The notes under the pieces: generated by a model
Told to the model about the DNA's origin: nothing
Database searches by the model: none
Seen by the model: the letters and a program-made list of their open reading frames with translations, nothing else
Program-made: the position numbers and the translations under genes
DNA from: Neostapfia colusana
Taxonomy: Eukaryota; Streptophyta; Magnoliopsida; Poales; Poaceae
DNA length: 64,000 nt
NCBI GenBank assembly: GCA_030760725.1
Contig: JASWHV010000012.1
Coordinates: 80,302,968-80,366,967, forward strand
Reading direction: 5' to 3'
Shown here: one piece after another, positions 45,444-58,913 of the stretch
Position numbering within the stretch: position 1 is the first letter of the stretch
How the letters are laid out: every line of letters starts with the position of its first letter

Positions 45444-48400
45444 GCTAGTGTAGTTAAGTAGTTTAGGTACCCGCACCTCAGGCTTCAGTTTTGAGGGTTG
45501 ATATGTTGTTGCTCTGCTATCCAAGGTAGCAGCATACATGCATACCATGTCTGTACTCCAATCAGTACATCTGACAAAAAACAATTTACTTACCAAGCTC
45601 CTGCTATCACTGAAAGCTTGAATGGCACCTTTCTTCCAGTAATCAGGGTGTGTGTATAGAAATGCAAAACTAATAGAACCGGCCAATTCTGAAACTATCT
45701 GAAAGTGCCTCGCATCTGAATCCTGACGAGAATACTGCATTGCTCTGGTTCGCGGTGAAACCGTGAAAGCGAGGCCACGTTGCCACTGCATCCTTTCCCT
45801 TTCACTTTTGAGTTTTCACTGAACCGTGCGAGTGAAAACGATGTTGGTCTGAAAGTTGCAAAGCTTGTGGCTGCATGGCAGTACTAGGCAGGTTAGCGGC
45901 CAGGTTTATCAATCCAGGGCTGGGGACCTTGCATGCTGTTATATGAATCTGGATCCCAGGGCTGGAAACCCTGGACAATTTCAGGGTCCATCCATTCTGT
46001 GCGAGTAATGGCAAACAAGGCTGAGAGATGGGCGAGGGCATGCTGGGCTATCCGGCAAGCAGAATGGACGCATGGTCCACATCATGATGCTCAAAAGTCT
46101 GTCCCAGCGTGTCCTTGCTCGGACACACTTTGCAGCTTACCCAATCATGGCTACAAAGCCTCTGCATTGATTTATATTCTGCTACTGCCGCTAGCGTTCT
46201 CTAACGGCCTGCAATGAATGTGATGATGATCGCAAGGGGAGCTCATCCTCTGAATGCTTGGGTAACCTCAGTGATTGAGGGAATGCACTGAGTTATCATG
46301 TGTGCTTATGATGAAACGCTCCTTTATCGATTGCTGTCCATCAGTGTTAATTACTCACTTGGTCGCTGTCATCTTCGGGACAGGCTGCAAGAACGCAGCG
46401 TTGCAGTGCGCCATGTTCGGACGCCTGAAAGCCTAAAGGAGGTATCACAAGAGAAGGGTGGACTGGAGCAGTAAATGGAACGGTGAGCGCTGCCGCGCAG
46501 AGGGGAAAAAGAAAGAGCAACATGGTTCCAATCTCGATCGGCAGAGATGCAGAGTTTGAGGCTATCATGTGAGGGAGAGACATTTATGTCACTATCTGGT
46601 CTCTGCTCAGGACCCTGATCTGGCCTCTGCGTTGCCATCCCCGGCCCTGATGTGCTCAAAATGCATGCATCACTGGGCGCCGTTCGGTGCTCTAAATTCG
46701 TTACCTAACACTTGCCCCCACGAAATCGTGCATGTGAACTTATGCAGTGCAGAAGTGGTAGTATGAGGAAAGAGCATGGCAGCAGCAACGTCTTTCTGCA
46801 TTCTGGTTTTGGTCTCGTGACTTTCTTGGTATGCAATGCTGCTGGTAACTAGTGTCACTGCAGTAGAATACATCATCGCGGCAAAGATTGGTATTTGAAG
46901 TTACAGAAACTATCCTGATCCGTAGTGTACTAGGTGGAACCCAGTGACATTACTCATGTCTGAATGATGAACAGACATGCAAACAAGAACTCTTACACCC
47001 TGCTTCAAAGAGCATATTATCCACCAAACCATTTCGTCCTGTTCCCTGCCCATGGATCAGACCAAATCCTCTGTGCGCCTTCACCGTCAGAAGGAGCGCG
47101 AATTAAAGCAGTAACAGTTAAACCACATAGAATAGTCAGAACATATCTGCGCACACACACACATGCGCGCGCGCGCGCTGATTATCCACTGAACATGCTT
47201 GCTTGCTGCTGCACATATGCCTCGGGCATATGCGCGGGGTTGAGCTGCCGCCGTTCAGGCATGGCATGCCATTCTGCGCCCGCTCGGCTCTCGCCTGCAA
47301 ACCGGTCACGTCGGAACGCGCGACGCAAACGGCCACTGCGTGTGTTCAGCGAAACTTTCTCCTGGCGAATTCACAGGGAGCGAGAAGCACTGAATCGGAC
47401 GGCGTGCCGGCGTCGCCGCGCAGGCCACCGGAGGGCAGGGGCCGGCCGATCGTTGGCGAGAGAGGGACAAGGGTAGGTAGGCGACGATCCTGGAACGGCG
47501 CGCATACGGCCAGACGGGCATGAATGCTTCGCATCGGCAGCTAACGACTGAAGCTGGTCCTGCCTGAATGCACCCGTCGTCCCTATATGCAATGCGAGCT
47601 GAACATTTCAGCGTACGTATGTGCCCGACGACGCGACGGTTCATCATGAACCTTGAAATTTACACACAGGAGGATACAATGGCACGTCATTAGGAGCTAC
47701 ATGTAGGATGGTCCTGCGTAACAATGCTTTTCACGCCGCTACAAAACCTAATGCTGCTGTTCACAAGAGTGACATACGAGCCACCTTGGCTGACCGGCAA
47801 CCTTCAATGGCAGGTGCATGAATGCGTACTCCATGGGATGGAACAAAGCACATGGCTACTCCAAGAATTTAGCGCGTAGTGGGGCAAATGGGAACATAGA
47901 CGACTACTGCCAAATAATGCCGCCCGTGCATGCACCGCCGGCCGTGGATCTATCGAGTATTGTACTGGTCGAGCGTATGCGCGACGTGTTCGTTTTGTCC
48001 CGTGCTTCGACAACGATCGATGCCGCGAACGACGAATCGTCGATCGATGGGGATCACCATCATATCGCAATAGAGGCGTACCAGGATTAATTGATGGCGT
48101 CGCCGTTGAACGTCACGGCCGGCCGGACGCCGACGTATGTGCGTCGTCCGTCGCTCCGTCCGCGTCCGCCAGGAGAGGCGAGAGGGGACGCGAGACCTGG
48201 CGCGCACGCCGAGGCGAGAGGCCACCACGCGCGGGGCGGGGCACGGGATGCATGCGGCGGTTCCCCGCGCGCTGCGGCTCGGCGAGACGTTCTCCGAGGC
48301 GCATTGATGGCTGCAGCCACGCGGATCACATATTCGGGCGGCAGGCAGGTGAGATCACAGTTTCGTTCGTTTGCGTCCGTGCGGGGCCGCGCGCCATCAT

Positions 48401-49424
48401 TGCGCCCGTGGCTGCGCCCCCGCGCGCTCGCCGCAACGGAGTTATGGCAGCGCGCGCGGCCAGGGGGCCGCAACCAACCGCAGCTACAGCGGCGGCAGGC
48501 CTTGGTCTGGTGGTGCCGAGCTGCTGCCGGCGGACGACGCGGCCGGGCATGCAGGTGGTGCCGGTAGCTAGCTGTCCCGTGCTGAGCTGCTAATAGGCGC
48601 TCGATGATCTCGTCGTGTTGCGGGGTTCAAGCCGTCGTCGACGTCGACGACGGCGCCGTTGGCCCCCGCGGGCTCTATCACGCCGCCTCGGATTCAGAGC
48701 TGTCCGGCCCGATCGAGGAGAATATCCCTGACGCGGCAGAGGATTTAACCCTCGATGACAAGCTGGTGAGGGCCAGGGCACGGCAGTCGATCGGCAGGAC
48801 TGGCCCTAGCCCCTGGTGCAAGTCGGCAGCGAGAATGCAGCAGCGGCAGGTAGGCGCAGGGTCCTGCTGCCGATTACAGTACTTGACTTGGGGCCGACCT
48901 GCCGTGATGGCTTCGTTTAACGTCCGCCATTGATTCTCAGACGAGTGTGACCTAGGCTGGGCCGACGGTTTTGTATGCGTATGCATCCCACCATGCCGTT
49001 TGTTTTTTTGGATCTAGCTAGGGTGACAACTCCTCTCTATCCTGTCAGTACTCAGGGTGGCAGGCATTCAAAGCAGGGGTATATGCATGCTGCATTAAAT
49101 CAGGGTGAAGCAATCAATTCAACAATCAAAAAACCAGTAGGTGAGAGACGGAGATAAAAATACATTTGAAAACAATATTGATAAGTATTATGAGAAAAGT
49201 TTAGGTGCTAAGATTTATATTAACGGCAACACGCTATACTAAATAGTAAACACTACATTGTCATTAAACATATATCAACGAGGGTGCGTTCTCGATTCTA
49301 TTGGGTGTCGAGCCCGCTTCCTGCCTTCTTGTGAGGGTTTGCTCCTTGGTCATCTTCTTTTACGAACTTTCACTGCCTGTACAGCTCCCTTCAGCCCATC
49401 GATAGCGCGACTCCCTTTTCGGCT
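45444..49424. other. Intergenic region, no gene supported
   Basis: Contains an AC then CG dinucleotide run at about 47151-47178 and a CpG-rich block at about 48090-48580. ORFs of 90-170 codons overlap on both strands in that block (for example 48091-48567 + and 48087-48473 -) and one of 109 codons at 48604-48933 +. None carries a motif I recognise, and overlapping frames are expected in such base composition. Confidence 0.45.
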
Positions 49425-49538
49425 TTGTTTGGATACAGTCTAATACTCTCCATTTGAAATAGATTGAGGGGGTTAAAGAAAAAAATTACTTTATTTTCCA
49501 CTCTAATCCACTCGATCCATTTATTAGTACCCAAACAA
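49425..49538 (+). mobile_element. MITE with TTGTTTGG/CCAAACAA ends, second copy
   Basis: 114 bp with perfect 8-bp inverted ends TTGTTTGG and CCAAACAA. Same family as 39576-39684 in opposite orientation. Confidence 0.8.
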
Positions 49539-50446
49539 TGTCTTCATCAGCTGCTGATCCACTCGCCTTCCAGTGGAACTGGCCTGTCGCCTCCATGAGA
49601 GCCTTCGTCAGCTACTTCAGACAGTACCTTGCCCTCTTCCTCCTCCTGCAAACCGGCCCATTGCAAGAAAGAACAAGAACGAGAATAGCGCACCATCACT
49701 CACGGTACGGCATTCTGGCACCTCAACCACGTCCAAATTTTTATTTGTTTTTAGAGGCAGGTCCGCTTTCCAGATTAGGTTACAGTCGACCCCGTTCCAA
49801 ATTTTACTCCAGGTGGATTACTGATGATAACAAGGTTTTTCAGCGCTGCAACCAGCGTTATGATATCCAAGAGGTTATACGGTGGGAAGCAAGAAAGTGG
49901 TCCTGCGTGCGTCGTGTCGAGCCGGCTTTTCCAATTCCTACCGGCGCAAACGGGCGTTATGACCGGCCCAACTAGGCTCGCTGGAGCCCAAGTCGTGCGG
50001 AACCTCGTCGTATTTTTTTCCCAGCCCGCTGCGATCCGGTTGCCCAGTAGCGGCCCAGCGATCCACTAACCAGTAACCATCCTCTGTGCACGCGCCTGAC
50101 ATGACGCAAACATACTGCAGCGTGCGCCGTTCAGTCGAGGCCTGAATCAAATCCCCACTGCCGAGCTGGCACCTTCAGATCGAAGCAGCACCCACCGGCC
50201 GACCGATCGACCGACGGCTACGAGAGGAGCCCATCACTCGCTGCCTCACCGGGTCGAAGGCGCACAGCCTTCGTTCGTGCACGCAGCTCCTCAAGCGTAC
50301 TATGTCCAGCTTCCATTTTAATTCATCTTCTCCATACCGACGCCCAGGCGTCTCCTCAAACATGCAATAATTCTTCTTTCTCCTTGGACCACTAAAGTCG
50401 GATGATTGGCGTGATGATCCATATCTCTCCATAAAGCACACGATAT

Positions 50447-50545
50447 TCCTTCCGTTTTTAAATTGTTGTCGCTAGGACAACCTCTAAGTCGTTTTTTAAA
50501 TTAATTTTCTTGTCCTAACGACGTATGTCTTATCGGAAAAACATG
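50447..50545. repeat. Degraded MITE-like inverted repeat
   Basis: TATTCCTTCCGTTTTTAAAT followed by TTGTCGCTAGGACAA, with TTGTCCTAACGACGTA as the inverted inner partner. The CTCCCTCCGTT-like left end suggests a Stowaway relative; the right end has decayed. Confidence 0.4.
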
Positions 50546-52817
50546 TCATGGAATTCTACCAAAGTTTGGTATTTTTTTTAGAATAACCAAAGTTCGGTAT
50601 GTGCTAGTCAGCTAGTGTTTCTTTTCGTCTCCATGACAACCGGGCCCCGCTACGCTGTCAGCATCTTCAACTTCATTTCGAAACCAGAACACAGGAGTTC
50701 AGAAAGTTCTCGTACGTACGCGTCGCCTTCCGTCAGAAAAGCATGCATCCTCATCAGTGCTAATACGCCAGCAGTTTCTTACTCTCGAATGGTCTGTCCA
50801 ATTCGTAAAGCACATTTGCATACTGCTCACCCCGTTTCGAATTATTTTTGGACGAAAGGAGTGCTATTCTTCAAAAACAATCGATTCTAACGCGTCCACT
50901 AGTGCACACTGCTCTGTGTCCTTTTGTTTTGTTCCCCAGACTGCTTCGTTTAGAGTCATCACCCGCCAATTTATGGAGTCTGGATTGGGAGTGCAAAGTC
51001 TGTTGTTTTTTAGTATTTTTTATAAAACTACAACTATCTGCGTCGTTTTTTAAAGGAAAAACTACAGCTGTTAGGGCAATTTCAGAGAACTACAACTGTT
51101 ATCACCCTTTATTTCAGGAAACAAAAAACTTGTATGGTTCGCGCTATCAGTCAGCCTCACATATCTGAAACAAAGGTGCAAAGTTATTGTAGTTTTGTGA
51201 AACCATCATCGAAATGTGTAGTTTCCTGAAATCACGACACCATTAATTATAGTTTTGTGAATTTACTTCTTTTTTCTTTCTTTCTTTCTTTTGAGATAGT
51301 TTGGCTATGAATAGACAGGAAAAAGCGGCAATCCCGATCCGGATTAAAGCCCCGTCCACCGCATAATATCCTTAGCATTGAAGCAAAGCTCATCGGAGAA
51401 AAAGCATTCGAGCAGAGATCGTGCTGTAGGTTGTCTGGATAAGTTGCTTGCTGTTCAGTCAACTAGCTAGGGCGTCTCAGAAAGGGCACTTCTCGTTGTT
51501 TCTCAGCGCCTCTCTTTGTTGGTCCGTTGCAGAACGCGGAGAACAGTGAAGGAATTGTTTCTACGTATCTTTCCATGCAGTTTAGATCCACAGATGGGAG
51601 AGCTTGACGCTACCGGAAACCACGGCGTTGGCCGGCCAGACAGTGCCTGAACTGTCGCGGGTTGAATCCGTGTCGGAACGAGAGCAGCTGGTTTCTGTTT
51701 CAATCATCAGGGGTCACGAACTCACGATGAGGGCTTTCCAGGCCGGACGCATGAGCGAGCAGACGTTGCAGGGAGCAAACGCATCCAAAGGAGACGAATC
51801 GTGCACAGCGACACGCACGTTGATCTGCAGGCCACCTGTTCTGCCTCTCAAGACACGTAGGGAAAAAAAGAAGGCCGACGAAGCGGGCGACCGGCTAATC
51901 GATGGAGAATGTGAGTGTCCCTGCGCACCGTTCTGGCAGCACCCGCGTAGAATAGAAGAGTTCAGTGGAGCTTGATCTAGATAAGCTGCTTTGGCTAATG
52001 CTCGGCGCCCGAATCCCTTTCCGATCCTCTTTTGATCCTTTGATTTTTTTTTCCTCGTCTCTTTCTGATACTCGGTTCACGCCTTTGGTCAGTGGATCAC
52101 TGGAATCCTGCCCGCCTTATCTCGAGACGTAGGAAGACGTGTGTACCAGAGTATTGTTCAGTATATTCAGAAACCTACCCGGTGGCTTAGCTTCAGCCTT
52201 CAGGTGCAAGCCGTGACTCTGAGAGGCCTGCAGTCGCCACCGACCGTACCAATTCGATCATTCTCAGAATGAAATAAAAAAGAGAGACGAGACGAGATCC
52301 AATTACCGATTACAACCCTCACGAAATTTTCAGCCTTTCCTTCGAAGGAAAGATCTGGTCATTCACGATGCAAAGATTACAGGCCAGTAAACTCTGAAAA
52401 GCCTACCAGAACACTCACTCCAAAAGTCCACAAAGCAAGATTCCCGTAGGTGGTGAAAGACAGCTCATGGCGATTGGTGAAGCTAAACCATCGGTGCTCA
52501 GAGGGGCCAGTAAACTCTCCTCATCTGCACTGCCCGTTTTTACCGTCAGAAAAGCGGCCGTTTCCCCGTCAGTCTCTGACGGTATGATCTAGCTGAACCG
52601 GATCGTAACGCTGGATCAGCAGGGGAACATAGCGAACCCTAACTTCTCAGGTAATTATGCAGCAATTATGTTCTTGCCGGGGGGGCGGAGCAATCAGTCA
52701 ATCACGCTCATTCATTCACTGACAGACGCATCGGAATTCCCTCATGTGGGTTACCTTGGCATCTTGCCGGCCTGCTTTTCCCGATTCCCTCGGGCCCGCA
52801 CGCACAGAAACACACTT

Positions 52818-52860
52818 TCTCTCTCTCCCTCCCTCCCTCCCTCTCTCTCTCTCTCTCTCC
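52818..52860. repeat. CT/CCCT microsatellite
   Basis: CTCTCTCTCC followed by repeated CCCT and then CT units. Confidence 0.9.
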
Positions 52861-54682
52861 CAATCCGCTTTTGTTCCTGATGACGCCTTTAAACAATCCG
52901 GTGATAGACTTTGATGCGCTCTTTGGAAAGGAGAATTATTGATGCGCTCGCCACCTTTGCCCAAATGACCTGTGACTTGTTGTGAGTTCATTCTCCCCTT
53001 CCCGCCTATCCCCGCATCATTCGGGAATCTGCTTTTATTGCTGCCCTCTTCGTCGGCCTGGAATATGTTAAAGCGAGCAAGAAAACACGCGGAAAAGAGG
53101 CCGTTTTTAGCGAGTGCATCGCTCAGACTCAGATTGATTAAAGCAAAGCAAAGCAAAATGCAAAGCTGACCTTTATTGATTCCTTCCCAGAATGTTGTCG
53201 AGGCTTTTAGGCAGGCCCTGCCTTGCTTTCATGCTGAATTGGAGGCAGCATGACAAGGAGAAAGAGAAAAAAAAAGAGAGAAAGTAAATGGGGGCATATA
53301 CATATACCGCGGCGTGAATATTCGCTTCGAAATTCAGACAAGCACAAGGAAGCGGCGGCGTATATGAAGATGCCGATATGAATGACGGTGTGAATGTGCA
53401 TCCGTCCCATGTAAGTCACTGCTTGTGCAAACGCGCAATCATGAGATGCCTGAACGAACGATCTCGAGCGTCGAGACAAACGCAGGCCGGAGCAGCTCGT
53501 TAGTGGACAAAAGATTGTCTAGAAGCTTAGTAGATAAGAGGGGGGAGCTGAACAGCATCTTACAGGGCAAGTAGAGAGTGGAGCCATGAAAACGACCCCT
53601 CCTTGGTGCGGGTTGTCACCTTGCAACTCTGCATAATATGCCTTCATTCATATCCTTCAAAATGATATACGTAAAGGCAAGCTATGACCGACATGTCCTA
53701 GGTCAGATTACTGAATAAAAGGAACACGATGAAGCAAAAATAAGCGAAGCTGAAGTTCATGTGGTTTGTACTCGGGGAACTAGTGTGTGAATGAGCAGCT
53801 GGCAATGCAACAACAGCGGCCATTAGAATTTCGAAAGCTTTTCGTTCAGGCAAAGCATGGGCAGTGAGATATCTGTCAGTGGCCGGGAACAGCATAACGA
53901 TATGGAAACGGAGTCTACCACTGTGAGTGAGGATGAGGTCTGATGAAAGGGCACCGTTTTCAGGATCGGGATCCTATCGCCCCAGAGTCTGCCGCCAATG
54001 CAAAAGTACGAGTTGCCCTGTGTTTCTGACGCATGTACTACTCACCTCTGAAAAATTCCCCTGATCCTGATGCCTGACCCTAGTAGGATTTTTTTTTCAG
54101 GAAAGAGGAATTGTCCACGGACGTACATATTTCAGAATTGTTTACACAGAGTGGTGTGACGAGTGGAACTGCTCCTGCCGCAAATAATAACAAAGCAACG
54201 AAAGCTGACGAGTCTTTTCATTGGACCCGCTTATCATTGGACGCTACAGAGTCCCACGGCTAATGCTCATTGATACTCCCAAAACCTAGAGTTTGTTCGG
54301 TTGCATGGCTTTACTAGTTTGCCGAACGTTACTGCACCCAGTTACTTCCTGTGAATTGAAGGCGAGAGGAAGTGAAGAGGCCACTTAGACGAACCGATGT
54401 GGCCGTCATCTGGTCGTGGCGCCTGTCACCGCCCAGCACTCGTCACGGTCACGGCCAGTCGGCCACCACGGAGGCGTCAGTCCCTGCAGCACCGGCACAA
54501 ACACACGCGCGTGCACGCGCGGCGTTGGACAGAAGCTTCCTTTGGGATCCATGCCGATAGCTAAGTCCGGGGAGTCGCTTGCGTCGCGCGCCTCTGAGAT
54601 CTGCGTTAGATTCCTTGATTCCCCTGTCACCGCCAAAAGCCAGGGGCAGTTTGCCAATTAGCGTCAGGGCACGGTCACCGTT

Positions 54683-57600
54683 TGTAAAGGTACAAAAATA
54701 TGAATACAAACAAACATGAGTTTGCACAAATGTTGGTGTCATGTGTATAAAAAAGGGTATTGGTTTAAACTCTTTACACATATGATAACACATGAGAGGT
54801 TGTTCAAAAACCAACTTAGGGTTACTTGCATGTTTGGACCCTAGGTGAATTAAGACCCCAGAAGTGAAGTACTCAAGTGCAAAGGAAGGGTTTAAAAATC
54901 AGATTTGGAACTAAAGGATCAAACCAAATTTAAATGAGAGAGGACACAATGGGAATTCAAAACTGTTGTGTTCAAACTCTTGTTTGCAGCAGCCAACACA
55001 AGAATAAAGTTGCATATTTAGATTCCTTAGGTCCAAATTAGTGGGTAAGCAAATTTTCATCAACTTGAAAAGATTTGCTACCCATTTTTCCAAATGGAGT
55101 TAAACGTGAAAGGGGTTCAAATATACATTTGAATTTAGATGAAAATTGTCCAACTATCTAAATGTTGCTCATTATTCAACTTCAAACATTTGAATTGGTC
55201 ACTTGCCAAATTTTGGAAATCTTCTGAGAGCTGAGGAGGGACTGCCTGTGGGGCCCACATGTCACTGGGAGAAGTTCAGTGTGCAAAAGATCTTCAGTCT
55301 GTGCAGTCCACAGTCTCTGTTTTTCCTCCTCCCCACGAAGTAACCGCGACGCCTCGGGTTTTCTCACCGCGGGACACAGGGGCAGACCAGAGCCACCTCT
55401 CCCTCACGATCGTCGAGCTGGCGACCTGCTTCCCCGCTCTTATCACCGCAGCTCGCTCGTCGCCTCTGTTTTCCACTCTCGCGCACAACAGAGGCCTGCC
55501 GAGGCCGCTTCCGTTCTTCCTGTTGCAAACCGGCGTCGCCCCTCCACTGCGCGAGTGATCCATGGCAAAAGTGAGCGCCAACGCGTGCGCTAGCTACCCA
55601 CCTCGCTACTTCGCTGTGTTGTTGCTTCGTTTGGCCACAATTTGACGATCGCCGCTGAGAACCGAGGCTCACCGACAGGAAACCGAAGTTGGTCTCCGTA
55701 GACAGCACACCATGGCCGCTTTCACCGCCCGTTCTCTACACGAAAAAGGTGTGCCTTAACCTCCAGATCGTGTGCTGCAACCCTCATGGCAATTGATCGA
55801 TCGAGCGTGGAGAATTTCCCAGATTCCCGAAAGCTAGTACATGCGGGTAGGTGTTGGTCTACTCCGAAATTTGAGTCGCACGGTCCAACCCAGCTCGGGC
55901 GAGCTTGCACACACCTTCCTTAACTCCTAGCGGTCCTCCTCGACCAAGAACCGAGTTATGTGGTCCAGAAATGACCGGGTTCTTGCTGTTTTTTGGGCCG
56001 CCATGGAAAAACAGCTTGGGTCACCGTGGAGCTCTATGCTGCCGGCCTTCTCACGAGGTTTGGCGCCCATTTCCAACACCCTCGAGCTCCCATGGTGCTC
56101 TGCGATCGTTTACCGACCATTTTGATGCGGTGTAGCACATTCCCGACCACGCCGGAACCCTAACGGCCGCTGTCACCGTCGGGCACCCTGTTCCGGCGAT
56201 CTACGGCCGCCGGCAACAACCGAGCCGAGTTCAGCGTCGTGAGTTAGGGTGGGGCGGCGAGTATGAGGTCGGTGGATGGCCGGGAAGGCGGTTCCGGCGA
56301 CGCTCGCTGGAGGGCGCCGCCGCGGGCCCTGTTTGGCGTGAAGAAGGAGAAGGCCTGCCGGGTGGGACCCACTCGCAGGCATTTGAACATTTTGGGATTT
56401 CATTTTCTAGTTTGAACTTTGGGGGCCACAACTTTGGGTAGGAGAATCCAAAAATTGTGAAACAAATTTTGTTGGATTCCTCTAACAGAGTAATCTCCAA
56501 ATATGAAACCCAATTTGTATGAGACTCATTATTTAATTCTGGAAAATTCTTTAAATCTTTTCAGCAAAAGAATTTTTAAGAGAGTTTGGTTAATCCAAAA
56601 GTCCTCAAATTTTGCCAGAATATCCTCTAGGATTTTAGTGGACTCCTGTAAAAATTTCAGCTCAATTGGAGTTGATTTGCTCAGGGCAATTCATATTTAA
56701 AGTTGATGTATTCAATTGAATAAAGAAACATTTTCAAAGAAGTTCCAGAACTTGGAAATTCAGTTCTGGGGAATTATTAGCTCCAAAAATATTAGGAAAA
56801 TTCATGCAAGCCCTATGAACTATAATTGAAATTTTAGTTCACTAAGTTTGGCATGAACATGCAAGTTTATTCAGAATTAATTCCTTTGTGCCTAAATGCT
56901 TAGGGAATTATTATGAGTGAGCTATTCATTGGATAATTCCAAATATTGGCCCAGAGTGTTTTCTTGTGACAAGGAACCCACATGAAAATTTTTAGCCCCA
57001 TTGGAGCTCTGGATCACCCCTGTTCTGTTTAACCTCTTAAGGTGATCAATATAGAAGAGGGGAAAAACACTTAGCACTTAATCATGTTACTTAGACCCAA
57101 ACCAAACCACTAGCACCAGTGTCATTTTAAATTCTTAAACAGAGTTCCAGTTTATAAAAAACTTTTTATTAGAACTTATAGCAAAGTCTTTACAATTAAA
57201 CATATGTGCATATTCATTACGTGTTGCATCTACGTGAAGAACTTGAAGTCATTGGAGTAGAGATCAAAAGAGGGAGGCAAGAGATCAAGCCAAGTGGTCT
57301 TCACTAACTGGGTTATATATATTAGTCCCATCCAAAACAAAGGCAAGCCCCGGTTTGTATCAAAGCTTACAAGTTTTTATTTGTATTCACTTTATATGTC
57401 TAGCATTTAGTTTCTTGCATTAAGTCTAGATGGTATGAAACTCCAAATGCATGATCCAGAAAACCCTGGAGTATAAAAAACCTTGGAGTATAATGTAGAG
57501 TAGGTTAATACTTGTTTATAACTGCTGATCTCAAGTCAACAAAAGTGGATTAAAAGAAGCAAAACTCGAGTGGGCATTTTCCTACTCGTGAACCGGGATT

Positions 57601-58898
57601 AAGGGGGATCAATCGGAAGAGTTGGGAATTGATCCTCATAGTTGGGAATGGAGATCGGGCAGTGGATGGAAGGCTCAAGGACGTGGTCCTGTGAACCTAA
57701 TCTATGTCTTAGTCGATTAAGGCCCGTTCTCATGCGCGGCCTCGCTGGACAAGTTTGAGATGTGTACCGGATGCGTACTGGCAATATGGGACCCAGAAAA
57801 CCGATGTAACATGTTAACCTGGGTGTCAAGGCATACCTCACCGTCTGATGCCGATACTAAAAGGATAGAGAAGTCGGCTCTACGAGGGTTTGCCGTAGAG
57901 AGACTTAATCCCAGTCGGTGGGACCGGTTCGACACTTGGGTGTCGTGTGAAAGGTTGCCACGTACGACGTCAGTGATGGTTGTTGTGTGCAACGTCGAGT
58001 ACGGGCGTACGTGTCGTGTCAGCCGGGTGTTTTTGATTGCAATCATCGTCGCTCACGGTAGTGAGCATACTTGTACACTGAGTCGTGACGTAGTAATAAA
58101 CTGGTAAAAGTTAATAATGCTTCGTGAGTAATCCTTATTATGGAGATGAGGAACGATCAACACTTCACTAAATTTAATTTCCACCTTGGGCTAGTAGCGT
58201 CGAGGCAAAGCGTTTCTTGTTTGATTGTGGAGTCTTGACGGTAATACCGCAAGGTCTGTATGAGTCTAGAATAACTCACTAAAGTTACTTTCACCTCGGT
58301 CAAGCGACATCGAGATAAATCGTTTCTTGTTTGATTGTGGAGTCTCGATGTAAATTGCGCAAGGGCTATAAAAGTTACTTAAAAACTTGAAGTAAGGACT
58401 CTCCTTTAGCTCAAGTTCGTTCTTTGTGCAAACTGCTATATTCAACCCTCTATTTTCATCATGTAGAGTTTCATGACTAGGGAGACGGTTAAGTCTTGCT
58501 GAGCTTCGTGCTCACAGATACTGCATAAGTTGTTTTGCAGGTAATAACTGTACGTGGATATGTACGGGTGTCCGATGAGACTCGGAGCTCTCCGAGTGGT
58601 GAACTCATGACAACCCCTGCCGCTGCTATTGTGATAGTGTTGCTAGCGAGAAGGGTCCGCGGACTGGACACCTTCTCTGTATCTTAGCATAGATATGAGA
58701 CGTGAGTTGTAATAGACTTCCGCTGTAGAATATTTTGAGAAGTATTTGTAAAATTTATACTTTGTAAGCTTCCGCTTGATTTATGTAATATGATGCTTTA
58801 TTATGTGTGTTGTTGGGTGCCACATCGCACGGCACCACCCAATGCGATTCCCGAGCGAGGTGCCCTGTCCCCATGAACTGGAACGACGGGCCCCCACA
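54683..58898 (+). repeat. 5' LTR of the Tekay-like element
   Basis: The right end (CCCCCACA at 58891-58898) is set by the primer-binding site three bases later. The left end at TGTAAAGG (54683) is chosen from composition and a TG start. Inside are an AT-rich first 550 bp, a GGGGCCCACATGTCA word near 55250, a GC-rich middle and a second AT-rich zone (56380-57200). A TATA-like GGTTATATATATTAG lies near 57310. The partner LTR is outside the window. Confidence 0.65.
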
Positions 58899-58901
58899 GC
58901 G

Positions 58902-58913
58902 TGGTATCAGAGC
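58902..58913 (+). other. Primer-binding site of the Tekay-like element (initiator tRNA-Met)
   Basis: TGGTATCAGAGC, exact. Confidence 0.93.

Larger units (their letters stand above)
49539..54682. other. Intergenic region, no gene supported
   Basis: Scattered ORFs of 60-145 codons lack domains. Noted: a MITE-like inverted repeat at 50447-50545, a T/C stretch at about 51268-51290, an imperfect AACTACAACT/TGTAGTTT inverted pattern at 51010-51255, a CT microsatellite near 52818-52860 and an AAAGC short repeat near 53140-53160. Confidence 0.45.

Noticed and set aside
48604..48933. 109-codon ORF on + with an acidic stretch
   Set aside because: No recognised motif, no splice context and no neighbour that supports it. 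Kept only as part of the CpG-rich block.
49538..49975. 145-codon ORF on +
   Set aside because: Begins at the MITE end, has no motif, and overlapping frames of similar quality exist.
51010..51255. Possible transposon with AACTACAACT / TGTAGTTT inverted ends
   Set aside because: End similarity is only moderate, no flanking duplication is visible, and several internal copies of the word make the ends arbitrary.
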